The position numbers and the translations under genes were made by a program. The notes under the pieces are model-generated. The model searched no databases. It worked only from the letters and a program-made list of their open reading frames with translations, and had not been told where the DNA came from. A stretch of DNA of 64,000 nt from Psychroserpens luteus. Lineage in GTDB: Bacteria > Bacteroidota > Bacteroidia > Flavobacteriales > Flavobacteriaceae. The stretch is from assembly GCF_015319355.1 (NCBI RefSeq), contig NZ_JADILU010000004.1:248001-312000 (forward strand), read 5' to 3'. This document shows positions 43,115 to 52,021 of the stretch, piece after piece; within the stretch, counting starts at the first letter, position 1; every line of letters begins with the position of its first letter.

Positions 43115-43918
43115 ATGGATATAAAAGCATATATTGAATCAGGAGTCCTTGAACTTTTTGTTGCTGGTCAATTGACTGACCAAGAAAATAAAGAGATTCA
43201 AGAGCTTATGCTTAAACATCCTGAAATTTTACAAGAAGTATTAGAAATAGAATCTGCAATTATAAAACTATCCTCAGCAATGTCTCCAGGTGACACCAAA
43301 CATCTGTTACAACTTATAAAAGACAAATTGCAAATAGGAGGCAAAGATGTAAAAGTAGTTTCTATTGAAAAAGCGAGATATAATTGGTTAACGTATACAG
43401 GATGGGCTGCAGCACTTATTGTTGGTGCAGGATTATTATGGACTATGAATCAAAACCAGCAATTAGAAGTTAAAGTATCTGATGCTGAAATAGAAAAAGC
43501 ATATTTAGAAGTTCAAATTGAAGATGCTAAAACAGACTTAGCAGTTAAGGAAAACTTATTAAATGTACTTAGAGATAGAAATATCATCTCTGTACCTTTA
43601 GGAGGGCAAGGTGATTTTGCTAATAGTTACGCAAAAGTATACTGGAACAAATCTGATAACAGCATTTATCTAGATGCACAAGGTTTACCAGATGCACCAG
43701 AAGGTAAAGTTTGGCAAGTTTGGTCATTAACCTTAAATCCATTAACACCTACAAGTTTAGGCACTATTGATAATTTTAACAGCGATGACAATAAGATTTT
43801 CAACATAGCTAATGCTAATGAAAGTCAAGCCTTTGGTATAACTTTAGAGCCTGCTGGTGGAAGTCAAACACCAACTATGGATCAACTTCACACCCTAGGT
43901 GTGGTATCACAACCTTAA
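43115..43918 (+). CDS. RskA-type anti-sigma factor
   Basis: A 267-residue membrane anti-sigma factor. The cytoplasmic N-terminus (about 1-85) has IESGVLELFVAGQLTDQENKEIQ, typical of anti-sigma K proteins; one membrane helix lies at about 92-109; a coiled coil follows; and the periplasmic RskA domain (about 165-265) has VYWNKSDNSIYLDAQGLP and VWQVWSL...GTI. No zinc-binding HxxxCxxC is seen. It should hold the sigma factor encoded next door inactive until a signal. Ends with a strong terminator. Confidence 0.92.
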   Translation: MDIKAYIESGVLELFVAGQLTDQENKEIQELMLKHPEILQEVLEIESAIIKLSSAMSPGDTKHLLQLIKDKLQIGGKDVKVVSIEKARYNWLTYTGWAAALIVGAGLLWTMNQNQQLEVKVSDAEIEKAYLEVQIEDAKTDLAVKENLLNVLRDRNIISVPLGGQGDFANSYAKVYWNKSDNSIYLDAQGLPDAPEGKVWQVWSLTLNPLTPTSLGTIDNFNSDDNKIFNIANANESQAFGITLEPAGGSQTPTMDQLHTLGVVSQP

Positions 43919-43938
43919 ATAAATATTATTTTATACTG

Positions 43939-43975
43939 AAAAGCGCTAGACTCAAGTTTAGCGCTTTTTTTATTT
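43939..43975 (+). terminator. Terminator after sigma/anti-sigma
   Basis: AAAAGCGCTAGA pairs with TTTAGCGCTTTT (one G-U pair) around CTCAAG, followed by a T-run. Confidence 0.9.
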
Positions 43976-44081
43976 GAATTACTTTTTGAATCTTTTAAAT
44001 TATGATAACCCAAAATACCCAAATAAACCAATTTTAAAATCGTTCATAGAAAACTGTATCTTTAGGTACTCTTTGTAAAAA

Positions 44082-45191
44082 ATGGATTTGAATTATAACC
44101 TACTCAATATTATTACACTTTTTGGTGCTATTCAAGGATTAATCTTATGTATATTCCTCTATAAGAAAAGAATTACTAATAAATTAGCATTACATTTTTT
44201 TCTTCTATTCTTATTTTCTTTAGCATTTTACAACCTTATTTACGCCTTGTTAGACATGCAAGTCTTTCAATATTACAGACCTTTACATATGTTTCCTTTT
44301 CCATATAAATGGCTTATTGGTACAGGGTTTTATTTTTATATTAAAAACCAATTTCCTTCAAAAGATGGTATCATTTTTCACAAAAAAGAATGGTACCTCT
44401 TTGCGCCAGCTATTGTATATGCATTACTTAGAACCTATTGGTTTGGAATTGCCATTAATGAGAATAGTTATAGAATTACTAAAGTGTTAGTAGATTCAGA
44501 TTTTTTTAGAATCCATGAATTTTTCTATCAATTCTTTACCATTTTCTTACTCATTGCTTCACTCAGAATCATAAAAACTAATGAAGAAAAGCTTGCTAAC
44601 ATTCAAAAATCAAAACCTGTAATACAATGGTTAAAACGACTTACAATAGTCTTTTTAGCAATTATGATTATTGATGTTTTTTTATATTCTACCGACCTCC
44701 TACTCCATGATTGTAAAGAGAGTTTTGTGTTTTCTTATCCAACATTTATTCTCAATACAGCTCTAATTTATTGGATTGGCTATATGGGTTTTACAAAACC
44801 AAAATTGTTTTTTAATGCTTTTCACTCAATAGAACCTAACACGATTATTGCCAAACAGAGCTTAATTGCCCAAAAAATAAATCGTGCTTTAGACAAAGAG
44901 CTATATACAAATCCTAATATAACGTTAGCGCTTTTCGCTTCGGAAATTGATAGTTCTCCAAAAGAGCTATCTAAATATATCAATGAAATACATCAAAAGA
45001 ATTTTTCAGAATTTCTAAATTTCCATAGAATAGAAAAAGTAAAACAATTATTAGCAAGTCCAGAAGCCAATAAATTCACATTAGTTACACTTGCTGAAGA
45101 TGCAGGGTTTAGTTCAAAATCATCTTTTAATAGTAGCTTTAAAAAAGTCGTAGGCATGACACCTTCAGCATATAAAAAGCTACATGCATAA
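44082..45191 (+). CDS. Membrane-anchored AraC-type regulator
   Basis: A 369-residue protein with an N-terminal membrane region of about seven helices (residues 5-235) and a C-terminal AraC/XylS HTH domain (about 265-368). The HTH shows ITLALFASEIDSSPKELSKYIN and LVTLAEDAGFSSKSSFNSSFKKVVGMTPSAYKK, the standard signature. This architecture is common in Bacteroidota and suggests direct membrane-to-DNA signalling. A -7-like box TATCTTTA lies at 44057-44064. Targets are unknown; the S41 peptidase downstream is in its own unit. Confidence 0.92.
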   Translation: MDLNYNLLNIITLFGAIQGLILCIFLYKKRITNKLALHFFLLFLFSLAFYNLIYALLDMQVFQYYRPLHMFPFPYKWLIGTGFYFYIKNQFPSKDGIIFHKKEWYLFAPAIVYALLRTYWFGIAINENSYRITKVLVDSDFFRIHEFFYQFFTIFLLIASLRIIKTNEEKLANIQKSKPVIQWLKRLTIVFLAIMIIDVFLYSTDLLLHDCKESFVFSYPTFILNTALIYWIGYMGFTKPKLFFNAFHSIEPNTIIAKQSLIAQKINRALDKELYTNPNITLALFASEIDSSPKELSKYINEIHQKNFSEFLNFHRIEKVKQLLASPEANKFTLVTLAEDAGFSSKSSFNSSFKKVVGMTPSAYKKLHA

Positions 45192-45204
45192 TTAAAAAAA
45201 AATG

Positions 45205-45227
45205 TCCAAGATTCTTCTTTCTGGACG
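45205..45227 (+). terminator. Weak hairpin after AraC-type gene
   Basis: GTCCAAGA pairs imperfectly with TCTGGAC; no T-run follows. Weak support as terminator. Confidence 0.3.
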
Positions 45228-45300
45228 TAATAGCCTATAAATACTGTGTTTTTCTTTTTCAGAATTAGATATTTGTACTATCAATTAAAAAAACGAACAG

Positions 45301-46776
45301 ATGAACACGAACTCAAAATCTATTATAATTTTTACCTTTTTCTCATTTTTTATATTAGTAAGTATACATGCTCAAATACTTAATAATGATTTTGAAATAT
45401 CTAATGACAGTATTCCTAAGCATCCTAAAGATTGGAAATTTATTAATACTAATGAAGCACAATTTTCACTCACATCAAGTACAACATCATCAGGATCAAA
45501 ATCTTTCATTGTAGACTTAACTAATAACACATCTAATAAAAACCATTACTTCTCACAAGTTGTAAAATTTCAAGGTAAAAAACTACAACGGGTTTTGCTC
45601 ACATTTTATATGAAATCAGATTTAGATGGTACTGCAGGCATTTGGTGGCAAGCTCGTGACAAAAACGACATGCAAATTGGCTTTACTAATAGTGGTATGC
45701 AAAATCAACAAGTTAGTAACAAAACAGAATGGTCAAAATACACGTTGTTACTAACAATTAATGAAAAATGCACCCAATTTATTATTGGTGGTTATGCCAA
45801 TGGAAAAGGCAAAGTTTGGTTTGATAATTTTAAAGTTGAAGACATTAAACTTGCAGATACAAATCCTCCAAAAGAAGTAAAAGCATATTTAAAGGCCTTT
45901 ACAAACATTGTAAAAACACACTCGTTATATAAAGATTCTCTCAACTGGAAACAAATAGATAATGACCTAAAATATTTATCTAAAGGCATTAACTCAATTG
46001 ATGCTGTTGGATCACCAAAAAATTACATCATAAATATGTTAAAAGAAGCTGGAGATAATCATTCTTTTATTGCTCCTAAAATAGCTTTTGAGAAATCTCA
46101 AAATTCACAAACTAGTACTTCTGTACCATATTCTAAATTATTAGATAATAATATAGGTTATATAAATGTCCCTGATTTTAGCAGTAGAAACGATAGTGTA
46201 AAAGTTAAATTTGCTACCAAGATTCAAGGTTTAATTAAATCACTAGATACAGAACATACCATAAATGGTTGGGTTGTTGATTTAAGAGATAATCCTGGTG
46301 GAAACATGCATCCCATGTTAGCAGGATTAGGTCCTTTAACAGGTGAAGGCACTTCTGGTTATTTCATATCTGGTAAAGACAAATCGAGTGAAGCATGGTT
46401 TTATAAAAATGGTGGTTTTGGTGTAGGTCATAATATAACGACTCAAGTTGAAAACCCATATGTTATAAAACAATCTAATCCTAAAATAGCAGTCCTCATT
46501 AGTTCTAGAACAGGAAGTAGTGGAGAAATGACTGCGGTTGCATTTATAGGAAAAGATAACACTACTCTTTTTGGTCAAACAAGTGGAGGTTACACAACAA
46601 CAAATCAAGATTTTGAGCTACCAAATGGTGACCGTGTTTATCTAGCTTCAGGTTTTGTAGCAGATAGAAATAATGTAATCTACCCTAAAAGCTTACAACC
46701 AGATGTGACCGTTATTGAAGATGGCAAAGATTTAGACAAAACGCTCGAAGCAGCATTAAAATGGTTGCAAGAGTAA
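45301..46776 (+). CDS. Secreted S41-family peptidase
   Basis: A 491-residue exported protein with a signal peptide ending SIHAQ (about residue 24). Residues about 25-180 form a beta-sandwich domain resembling a carbohydrate-binding or CIA30-like module; residues about 185-490 are a C-terminal-processing/tricorn-type S41 peptidase. The catalytic Ser is probably in RTGSSGEMTA, with the VDLRDNPGGN segment typical of the family; no PDZ domain is obvious. Its substrate is unknown. A partial -7 box GATATTTG lies at 45268-45275. Confidence 0.9.
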   Translation: MNTNSKSIIIFTFFSFFILVSIHAQILNNDFEISNDSIPKHPKDWKFINTNEAQFSLTSSTTSSGSKSFIVDLTNNTSNKNHYFSQVVKFQGKKLQRVLLTFYMKSDLDGTAGIWWQARDKNDMQIGFTNSGMQNQQVSNKTEWSKYTLLLTINEKCTQFIIGGYANGKGKVWFDNFKVEDIKLADTNPPKEVKAYLKAFTNIVKTHSLYKDSLNWKQIDNDLKYLSKGINSIDAVGSPKNYIINMLKEAGDNHSFIAPKIAFEKSQNSQTSTSVPYSKLLDNNIGYINVPDFSSRNDSVKVKFATKIQGLIKSLDTEHTINGWVVDLRDNPGGNMHPMLAGLGPLTGEGTSGYFISGKDKSSEAWFYKNGGFGVGHNITTQVENPYVIKQSNPKIAVLISSRTGSSGEMTAVAFIGKDNTTLFGQTSGGYTTTNQDFELPNGDRVYLASGFVADRNNVIYPKSLQPDVTVIEDGKDLDKTLEAALKWLQE

Positions 46777-46803
46777 TTATTTTAATTAAACAAAAAAAGA
46801 AAA

Positions 46804-46878
46804 CACCTACTCACAAACTGGAAGTAGGTGCTTTCAACTAACAAAAAAACTCTAAAAATACCATGTCTCAACATGGTA
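46804..46878. terminator. Two hairpins between convergent S41 and TonB-receptor genes
   Basis: CACCTACT/AGTAGGTG (46804-46811 with 46823-46830) and TACCATGT/ACATGGTA (46859-46866 with 46871-46878, 4-nt loop, followed by CTTTTAAAA). Each flanks one side of the gap and could end one of the convergent transcripts. Confidence 0.6.
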
Positions 46879-46956
46879 ACTTTTAAAAAACCAATCAATC
46901 AATTTTAAATGTTAGCATTTATCAAATAATCCCCTCACAGATTATTGATAAGTGTC

Positions 46957-49191
46957 TTAAAAATTATAACTTATACTCCCTTTTATAAAAAAGGGAGTTC
47001 CTGGTGTAAAATGAATTTCTTCAACAGATTGTGCCTCGTTTTGTAAACGAGATTCTGTAGCAAACTGTGTTTCATTCCATTCTACATCAAACATGTTTTC
47101 TATAATTAAACCTAATGTTATATTGTTGAAGGTATAATTAGCATTAAAATCTGTCACAAAATAACCGTCAGCAACTAAACTATTATCTTCATTTGCAGGT
47201 CTATCATCAATATATCTGTATCTAATTCCTCCAGAAAAACCGTTAAGATCATTTACTGATAATCCTCCAGCCATTGTAAAATCGGGTGCTAATGGGATAA
47301 AATCTTCACCATCAGCAGCCTCTAGACTTCTTGCTTTTGTATAGGTTGCATCTGTATCTAAATACAACCAATCATTAAATTGATAACGTAAACCTAGATC
47401 CACTCCAAAGCGTTCTGTTTTTCCGCTAGGCTCAACGATTCCTGCATCACCAACGTACACAAATTCTTGCTCTAAGAATAAATACCAAAGTGCAGTGTTA
47501 ACAATTAGATTTTTAGTCGGTTTCCAAATTTGTCCCAAATCTAATCCGTATGCTCTGGGTAAAATATTTTCACCTAAATTAGTTACAACCACTCTTGTGT
47601 CATTAGAGTGAAACCCAATTCCAGATTTTAAAAATAATTGTAAATTATCTTCAGCATTGTAAAAGAAATTTAACTTAGGACTAACTATAGTTTTTGTTTC
47701 AGATAGCAATGTATATTCTGTTTGCAATTTATCGTTGTATAAAAACTTGAAATAATCCAAACGTAAAGCTGGAGCAATTTTTAATTTTCCAAACTCAAAT
47801 TCTGCATTTACAAAGGCATCTATATTGGTTTGGTTAATATCTCCTAATTGAATATTTTCTAAAGTTGTTTTTCTATTTAATGTTCTTGACAACTCAACAT
47901 CATCAACAATATCATGACGAAACCCTAAACCAGTAGTCAATACCAACTCGATAGTTCCTAAAAAAGTTGTGTGTGAGACACTTGTATTAGCTCCAAATAT
48001 TTGACGATCTTCTTTTTGTTTGATTTGATCTCCATTTATTGGATCTTCTAAAAAAAAGGTGAAATTAGAATATAACTCAAACGCATAATATGAGTAAAAT
48101 GCATTAGATTTTAATGTTGTATTATCTGAAATACGCTTACTAAATTCTACATTAAAATTTGTACGCTCAGTTTCTCCACCTTCGGTATCATCTATGGCTC
48201 CAAAACGTGTAATATTTCCTTTATCTACTTCTCTCTGCGGAATTTGTCCTGATGCATCCCAACGACTTGTAAAATGAGAGGCACTCAATGTTAACTTGTC
48301 ATTCTCTGGTGAGAACATCACATATTTTCCGAAGATATTAAGACGATTAAAGTTTTGTGGTGACTCAAAAGGCCCATCTGTTGCTATATACTCGGTAGCG
48401 ATATAAGCATTTTGGTTTTTTGTGTTTTCTAAAAGGTTGAACATCCCTAATGTTCTAAGTGAATTAAAATCTCCAACTGACATTGAAATCTGACTATTCT
48501 TCAAGTAATCTCTAGTAGAGAAATCCACATAACCAGCTGTGTTGAAATCGCCTTCTTGAGCATAGTATGGCCCTTTTCCGAAGTCAATCTTATTAACCGT
48601 TTCTGGTATTAAAAAATGTAAATCGCTATAGCCTTGACCGTGTGCATGAGAGACCATATTTACTGGCATTCCGTCTACAGAAATCGAAACATCTGTACCA
48701 TGATCTATATCAAAACCTCTTAAAAAAAGTTGCTCTGCTTTACCTCCTCCTGCGTGTTGACCAATGATTAAACCTGGCACTTTACGCAATACCTCTTGCG
48801 ACGAATTTACAGGACTGGTATTGATATCCAGTCTAGAGATTGTGCTCAATGCGCTAAGCTCGTCTGTAATAATCATTTCTTCTAATTGAAAAGCTTTTTC
48901 TTCTAAAATGATGATTAAATTAGTTCCAAAATTTTCTGGTTGCAACACCATTATTTTATTTTTATAACCCAATAAACCAATTTTTAGAGTGTCACCTGTT
49001 TTACTATTCTCTAAAATGAACACTCCGTTTTCTGACGAGTGAGAGTGACTTTGAGAGTTTATATTATAAATGTATGCAGCTTCTAAAGGTTGATCAATTT
49101 CATTAATGATTTGACCTTTCACTTTTTGAGCATAAGCACTGTTTGACAATGCTGCTACTAAAAGCAGTATGATTATTTTATTAAAATTCAT
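46957..49191 (-). CDS. TonB-dependent receptor
   Basis: A 744-residue outer-membrane receptor with a signal peptide ending AYAQ (about residue 22), an N-terminal CarboxypepD_reg-like domain (about 23-100), a plug (about 115-235; LRKVPGLIIGQHAGGGKAEQLFLRGFD) and a 22-strand barrel ending SYNF. The plug has a His-rich loop (MVSHAHGQGYSD) and the first domain has SQSHSHSSE, so metal or metal-chelate uptake is plausible. No SusD partner follows. It is the last gene of an operon with a TPR lipoprotein (13-bp gap) and two DUF4331 proteins. Substrate unknown. Confidence 0.93.
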   Translation of the reverse strand: MNFNKIIILLLVAALSNSAYAQKVKGQIINEIDQPLEAAYIYNINSQSHSHSSENGVFILENSKTGDTLKIGLLGYKNKIMVLQPENFGTNLIIILEEKAFQLEEMIITDELSALSTISRLDINTSPVNSSQEVLRKVPGLIIGQHAGGGKAEQLFLRGFDIDHGTDVSISVDGMPVNMVSHAHGQGYSDLHFLIPETVNKIDFGKGPYYAQEGDFNTAGYVDFSTRDYLKNSQISMSVGDFNSLRTLGMFNLLENTKNQNAYIATEYIATDGPFESPQNFNRLNIFGKYVMFSPENDKLTLSASHFTSRWDASGQIPQREVDKGNITRFGAIDDTEGGETERTNFNVEFSKRISDNTTLKSNAFYSYYAFELYSNFTFFLEDPINGDQIKQKEDRQIFGANTSVSHTTFLGTIELVLTTGLGFRHDIVDDVELSRTLNRKTTLENIQLGDINQTNIDAFVNAEFEFGKLKIAPALRLDYFKFLYNDKLQTEYTLLSETKTIVSPKLNFFYNAEDNLQLFLKSGIGFHSNDTRVVVTNLGENILPRAYGLDLGQIWKPTKNLIVNTALWYLFLEQEFVYVGDAGIVEPSGKTERFGVDLGLRYQFNDWLYLDTDATYTKARSLEAADGEDFIPLAPDFTMAGGLSVNDLNGFSGGIRYRYIDDRPANEDNSLVADGYFVTDFNANYTFNNITLGLIIENMFDVEWNETQFATESRLQNEAQSVEEIHFTPGTPFFIKGSISYNF

Positions 49192-49204
49192 GAGGTTATA
49201 GCTT

Positions 49205-50503
49205 TTACAGTTGATTAATTTTATCTTCCATAGTTGGTCCTAACTCATAAAGGCTAGCCAATAATTCTTTTTTAAGCGGTTTAACATCCTCTGTTCTACC
49301 TGCAGCTTTATAAATTTCTGCGACGTGAAAGAGTGTTTCTGGCTCGTATGTTTTATTGATAATATGCTGATCTACAATTTGTAATGCGCCTTCTAAATTT
49401 CCGTTTTTAAAATATGACCATGCCAATAAATCATAAGATTGAGGTGTTGGTCTATTTTTAATTTCGGTTTTAGCTATTGCTATGGCATCCTCTAATTGTA
49501 TATTTTCATCTGTATACAAAAGCACATTGTATTTATTATACATATCTCCATAAGCTTCATTTTGCATGGCAATATGATATAAGTCTAATTGAGATTTACT
49601 CATTTCTAGATCCCCTTTATAATCTGCAATTTCAGACTTCAATAAATAATAATCTGGAGCTTTGTAATTTTCGATTACTGTATTTAAAATACGAAGTGCT
49701 TCATCTGGATTTTTTTCGTGAGAATAGACAATCCAAGCGATCCCCTTTTTTGCATACGCGTCATTTGGATCTAATTCTAATGCTTTTAGAAAATGAGCAT
49801 ACGATTTTTCAACCTCTCCTGCATGACCATAAAAATCTGCAATGTTAGTGTAAGACCATTGTTTTAATCCTTTTAAATTAGATGACTCTGCAATAGCCAT
49901 TGCTTTTTCCATATACTTTATGGCAGCATCTAGATTTCCTTTATGATCACTCCATTTTGATAAACGAATGAGGTAATCAAAATCATTAAAATTTTCAAAT
50001 GTATTAAGATATGCTTGTGCTTTTTCATAATTGCCTAATTCTAGGTGTACATCAAAAAGCATTTTTTGAGTTTCTTGTAAACGATCCTTTAACGCTTCTG
50101 CTTTTTCTAATAATTCTAAAGCCTCTTTAAATTTATGCTGAGAAATATAGTTGTAAGCTAAACTCTTTAAATATGAAGGATTTTCATATTGAGTTCTTTC
50201 ATTAACCAATAATAATTCGTTTTCAGCTTTTTTAAGATATTCAACGTCTCCTGTTGTAGAAAAGTATGCTGTATATGTAGATGCCAATTTACTATGGTAA
50301 CCATATTGATTTGGTGTTTTTTCTAATTTTTCAGACCAAAAGACTTCGTTTTGTTTAGCGCGATCCAGAGTTTTATTTTCTGTCATTGCTAAAAACGTAT
50401 CATAGTCGTTAGTATCTGTGATTTTTTGAGTGTTATTTTTAGAGCAGTTTGTAAATAGAACTGCAGCTAATACTGTGATTAAAAACGTGTATTTAGAGTT
50501 CAT
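49205..50503 (-). CDS. TPR-repeat lipoprotein
   Basis: A 432-residue lipoprotein (LFTNC, Cys20). From about residue 60 to the end it is a run of tetratricopeptide repeats, for example ALELLEKAEAL, KAQAYLNTFENF, DAAIKYMEKAMAIAE, YAHFLKALELDPNDAYAKKGIAW and LEGALQIVDQHI. Such scaffolds bring partner proteins together in the periplasm or at the outer membrane. It sits between the DUF4331 genes and a TonB receptor on the same strand, so it is probably part of their uptake or surface system. Precise role unknown. Confidence 0.9.
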   Translation of the reverse strand: MNSKYTFLITVLAAVLFTNCSKNNTQKITDTNDYDTFLAMTENKTLDRAKQNEVFWSEKLEKTPNQYGYHSKLASTYTAYFSTTGDVEYLKKAENELLLVNERTQYENPSYLKSLAYNYISQHKFKEALELLEKAEALKDRLQETQKMLFDVHLELGNYEKAQAYLNTFENFNDFDYLIRLSKWSDHKGNLDAAIKYMEKAMAIAESSNLKGLKQWSYTNIADFYGHAGEVEKSYAHFLKALELDPNDAYAKKGIAWIVYSHEKNPDEALRILNTVIENYKAPDYYLLKSEIADYKGDLEMSKSQLDLYHIAMQNEAYGDMYNKYNVLLYTDENIQLEDAIAIAKTEIKNRPTPQSYDLLAWSYFKNGNLEGALQIVDQHIINKTYEPETLFHVAEIYKAAGRTEDVKPLKKELLASLYELGPTMEDKINQL

Positions 50504-50551
50504 ATTAGTGTGGTTTTGAGTAATTATTTAGAATTTTATTTATTAAATAAT

Positions 50552-50583
50552 CCTGAAACAGGCTTGTTTGAAGCCCATTTCAG
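50552..50583 (-). terminator. Possible attenuator between DUF4331 and TPR genes
   Basis: CTGAAA/TTTCAG and GGCTT/AAGCC form an interrupted stem around TGTTTG; on the minus strand an AT-rich stretch follows. May reduce read-through into the TPR and receptor genes. Confidence 0.45.
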
Positions 50584-50597
50584 AATTAAAAATTGTA

Positions 50598-51149
50598 TTA
50601 ATGAGGTGTAGCTAAGTAAGGAAAAGACGATAAAAATGTTTTATCATTACCATCAACATTATCATCAGATAATCCTGGATTATCAGTTCCCATTGGGCCA
50701 CCAAAGATTAATAATAACTCGGTTGAAATAACATCATCTGCTAAAGCACGACCTGTTAATACATTTGTACCATCAAAAAATGTTGTAGTTCCTGTAAGTG
50801 AAACAGTCAACACATCTGTTGCTAATGCACCTGTAAATGTTGGTGCATCCCATGTTAAAGCGTTTGTTGTGTAACCAGGATTTAAGGCTAATAATCTAGC
50901 TTCAAATTTAGATTGAAACGCAGCACCTTGGTTTGAAGGTATTGTTGTATTAAACGCATTTTTATCTGCCATATCTACAAATACTGTATTAATAGCTGGT
51001 CGTCCCATTTGATCTTCTTGAGCATAGGTTCCTGTAAAATTAGGTCCTGTTGGTCCTGTTACATTATTATCATCATCATTATTACAATTGTATGCTGAAA
51101 GCGATACTAGCAATGCTATTGCTGCTAATTTTATATTATTGAATTTCAT
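50598..51149 (-). CDS. DUF4331 C-terminal-half lipoprotein
   Basis: A 183-residue lipoprotein (SAYNC) with an Asp/Asn-rich linker (NNDDDNN). The mature part starts with QMGRPAINTVFVDMADKNAFN, which in full-length DUF4331 proteins lies in the middle, after the first half. It ends in GNDKTFLSSFPYLATPH, the usual DUF4331 C-terminus (LxxFPYL). Together with the upstream gene it thus rebuilds one DUF4331 protein from two polypeptides, each with its own export signal. DUF4331 function is unknown. Asp-rich loops suggest Ca2+ binding. Confidence 0.85.
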   Translation of the reverse strand: MKFNNIKLAAIALLVSLSAYNCNNDDDNNVTGPTGPNFTGTYAQEDQMGRPAINTVFVDMADKNAFNTTIPSNQGAAFQSKFEARLLALNPGYTTNALTWDAPTFTGALATDVLTVSLTGTTTFFDGTNVLTGRALADDVISTELLLIFGGPMGTDNPGLSDDNVDGNDKTFLSSFPYLATPH

Positions 51150-51206
51150 GTTTTTTGTATTTAATTTTTAAAAAATTGTTTTTCTTCGGAAATATGAAGG
51201 ACCACT

Positions 51207-51869
51207 CTATTGTTTTCTTTTAGATTCTACCCAGATGTTAACCGAATCTCCAGATCCAACCATAGCTTTTGGTAATTCTACTACTATTGACATTACGTTT
51301 GTACCAGCAAAACTATCTGTTCCTGGATCGTTAAATGAACTGATACCATTATCTGGTGTCAAAATATCTCCATAACGGAAAAAGTCCATAAAGAAAGGAT
51401 CATCTCTTGGTCCAGCAAAAAAGTTCATACCATTGTTAGATTCTACAATTGTACTAGCACTATAAGAAGTAATATCAACAGTATTCATAATAGCTGTACT
51501 TGATAAGATTGTACTATTTAATCCAGATTGCGAAGGTGCAATTGGTCCAAAGAAATACATTTTACCATCTCTTGGAGTTGCTTGGATAACTAAATCTGCT
51601 ACTGCATCTCCATCGTTATCAATATTAAACTCTACTAATACATTCTCATCAAAAGCTGCTGCATCTGTATCTGCAGGACTTATCAATCCTTGTACGTTTG
51701 CAACAAAAACAATGTTGTTGTTGTTTTCTTGACTTTGAAATGCATAAATGTCTGTGATATCACTTGTACCACCAGCAACTGCAGGAGCATCAATATGATC
51801 TGCTGCGATTGCGAAAAAGCCAGCAATTGTTAAAACTGCAGCTCCAATTAAAATTTTAGATTTTTTCAT
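51207..51869 (-). CDS. DUF4331 N-terminal-half protein
   Basis: A 220-residue exported protein with an N-terminal signal (about 1-23, GFFAIAA). It begins ADHIDAPAVAGGTSDITDIYAFQS, the standard DUF4331 opening (DHxDAP...DIxDlYaF), and continues with VFVANVQGLISP and a beta-rich body with FNIDNDGDAVADLV. It stops after SVNIWVESKRKQ, where longer family members continue into their second half. The second half is supplied by the next gene, 57 bp downstream. First gene of the DUF4331-TPR-TonB operon. Confidence 0.88.
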   Translation of the reverse strand: MKKSKILIGAAVLTIAGFFAIAADHIDAPAVAGGTSDITDIYAFQSQENNNNIVFVANVQGLISPADTDAAAFDENVLVEFNIDNDGDAVADLVIQATPRDGKMYFFGPIAPSQSGLNSTILSSTAIMNTVDITSYSASTIVESNNGMNFFAGPRDDPFFMDFFRYGDILTPDNGISSFNDPGTDSFAGTNVMSIVVELPKAMVGSGDSVNIWVESKRKQ

Positions 51870-51991
51870 AATACTTTGAGATTTTTGTTAATTATTGTTT
51901 TGTCTCTATTCCACCTACGAGAAAATCATAGTTGCGGTTTTATAATTATTTTGATAATCATTAAAAACATTAAATTATCGAAAGAAAAAGG

Positions 51992-51999
51992 TAACTTTG
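51992..51999 (+). promoter_or_regulatory. Possible -7 box (TAACTTTG) of LETM1-related gene
   Basis: Perfect TAnnTTTG, 22 bp before the ATG at 52022; a clear -33 TTTG is not seen. Confidence 0.45.
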
Positions 52000-52021
52000 C
52001 ATGGTCTTTAAAAATGAATAA

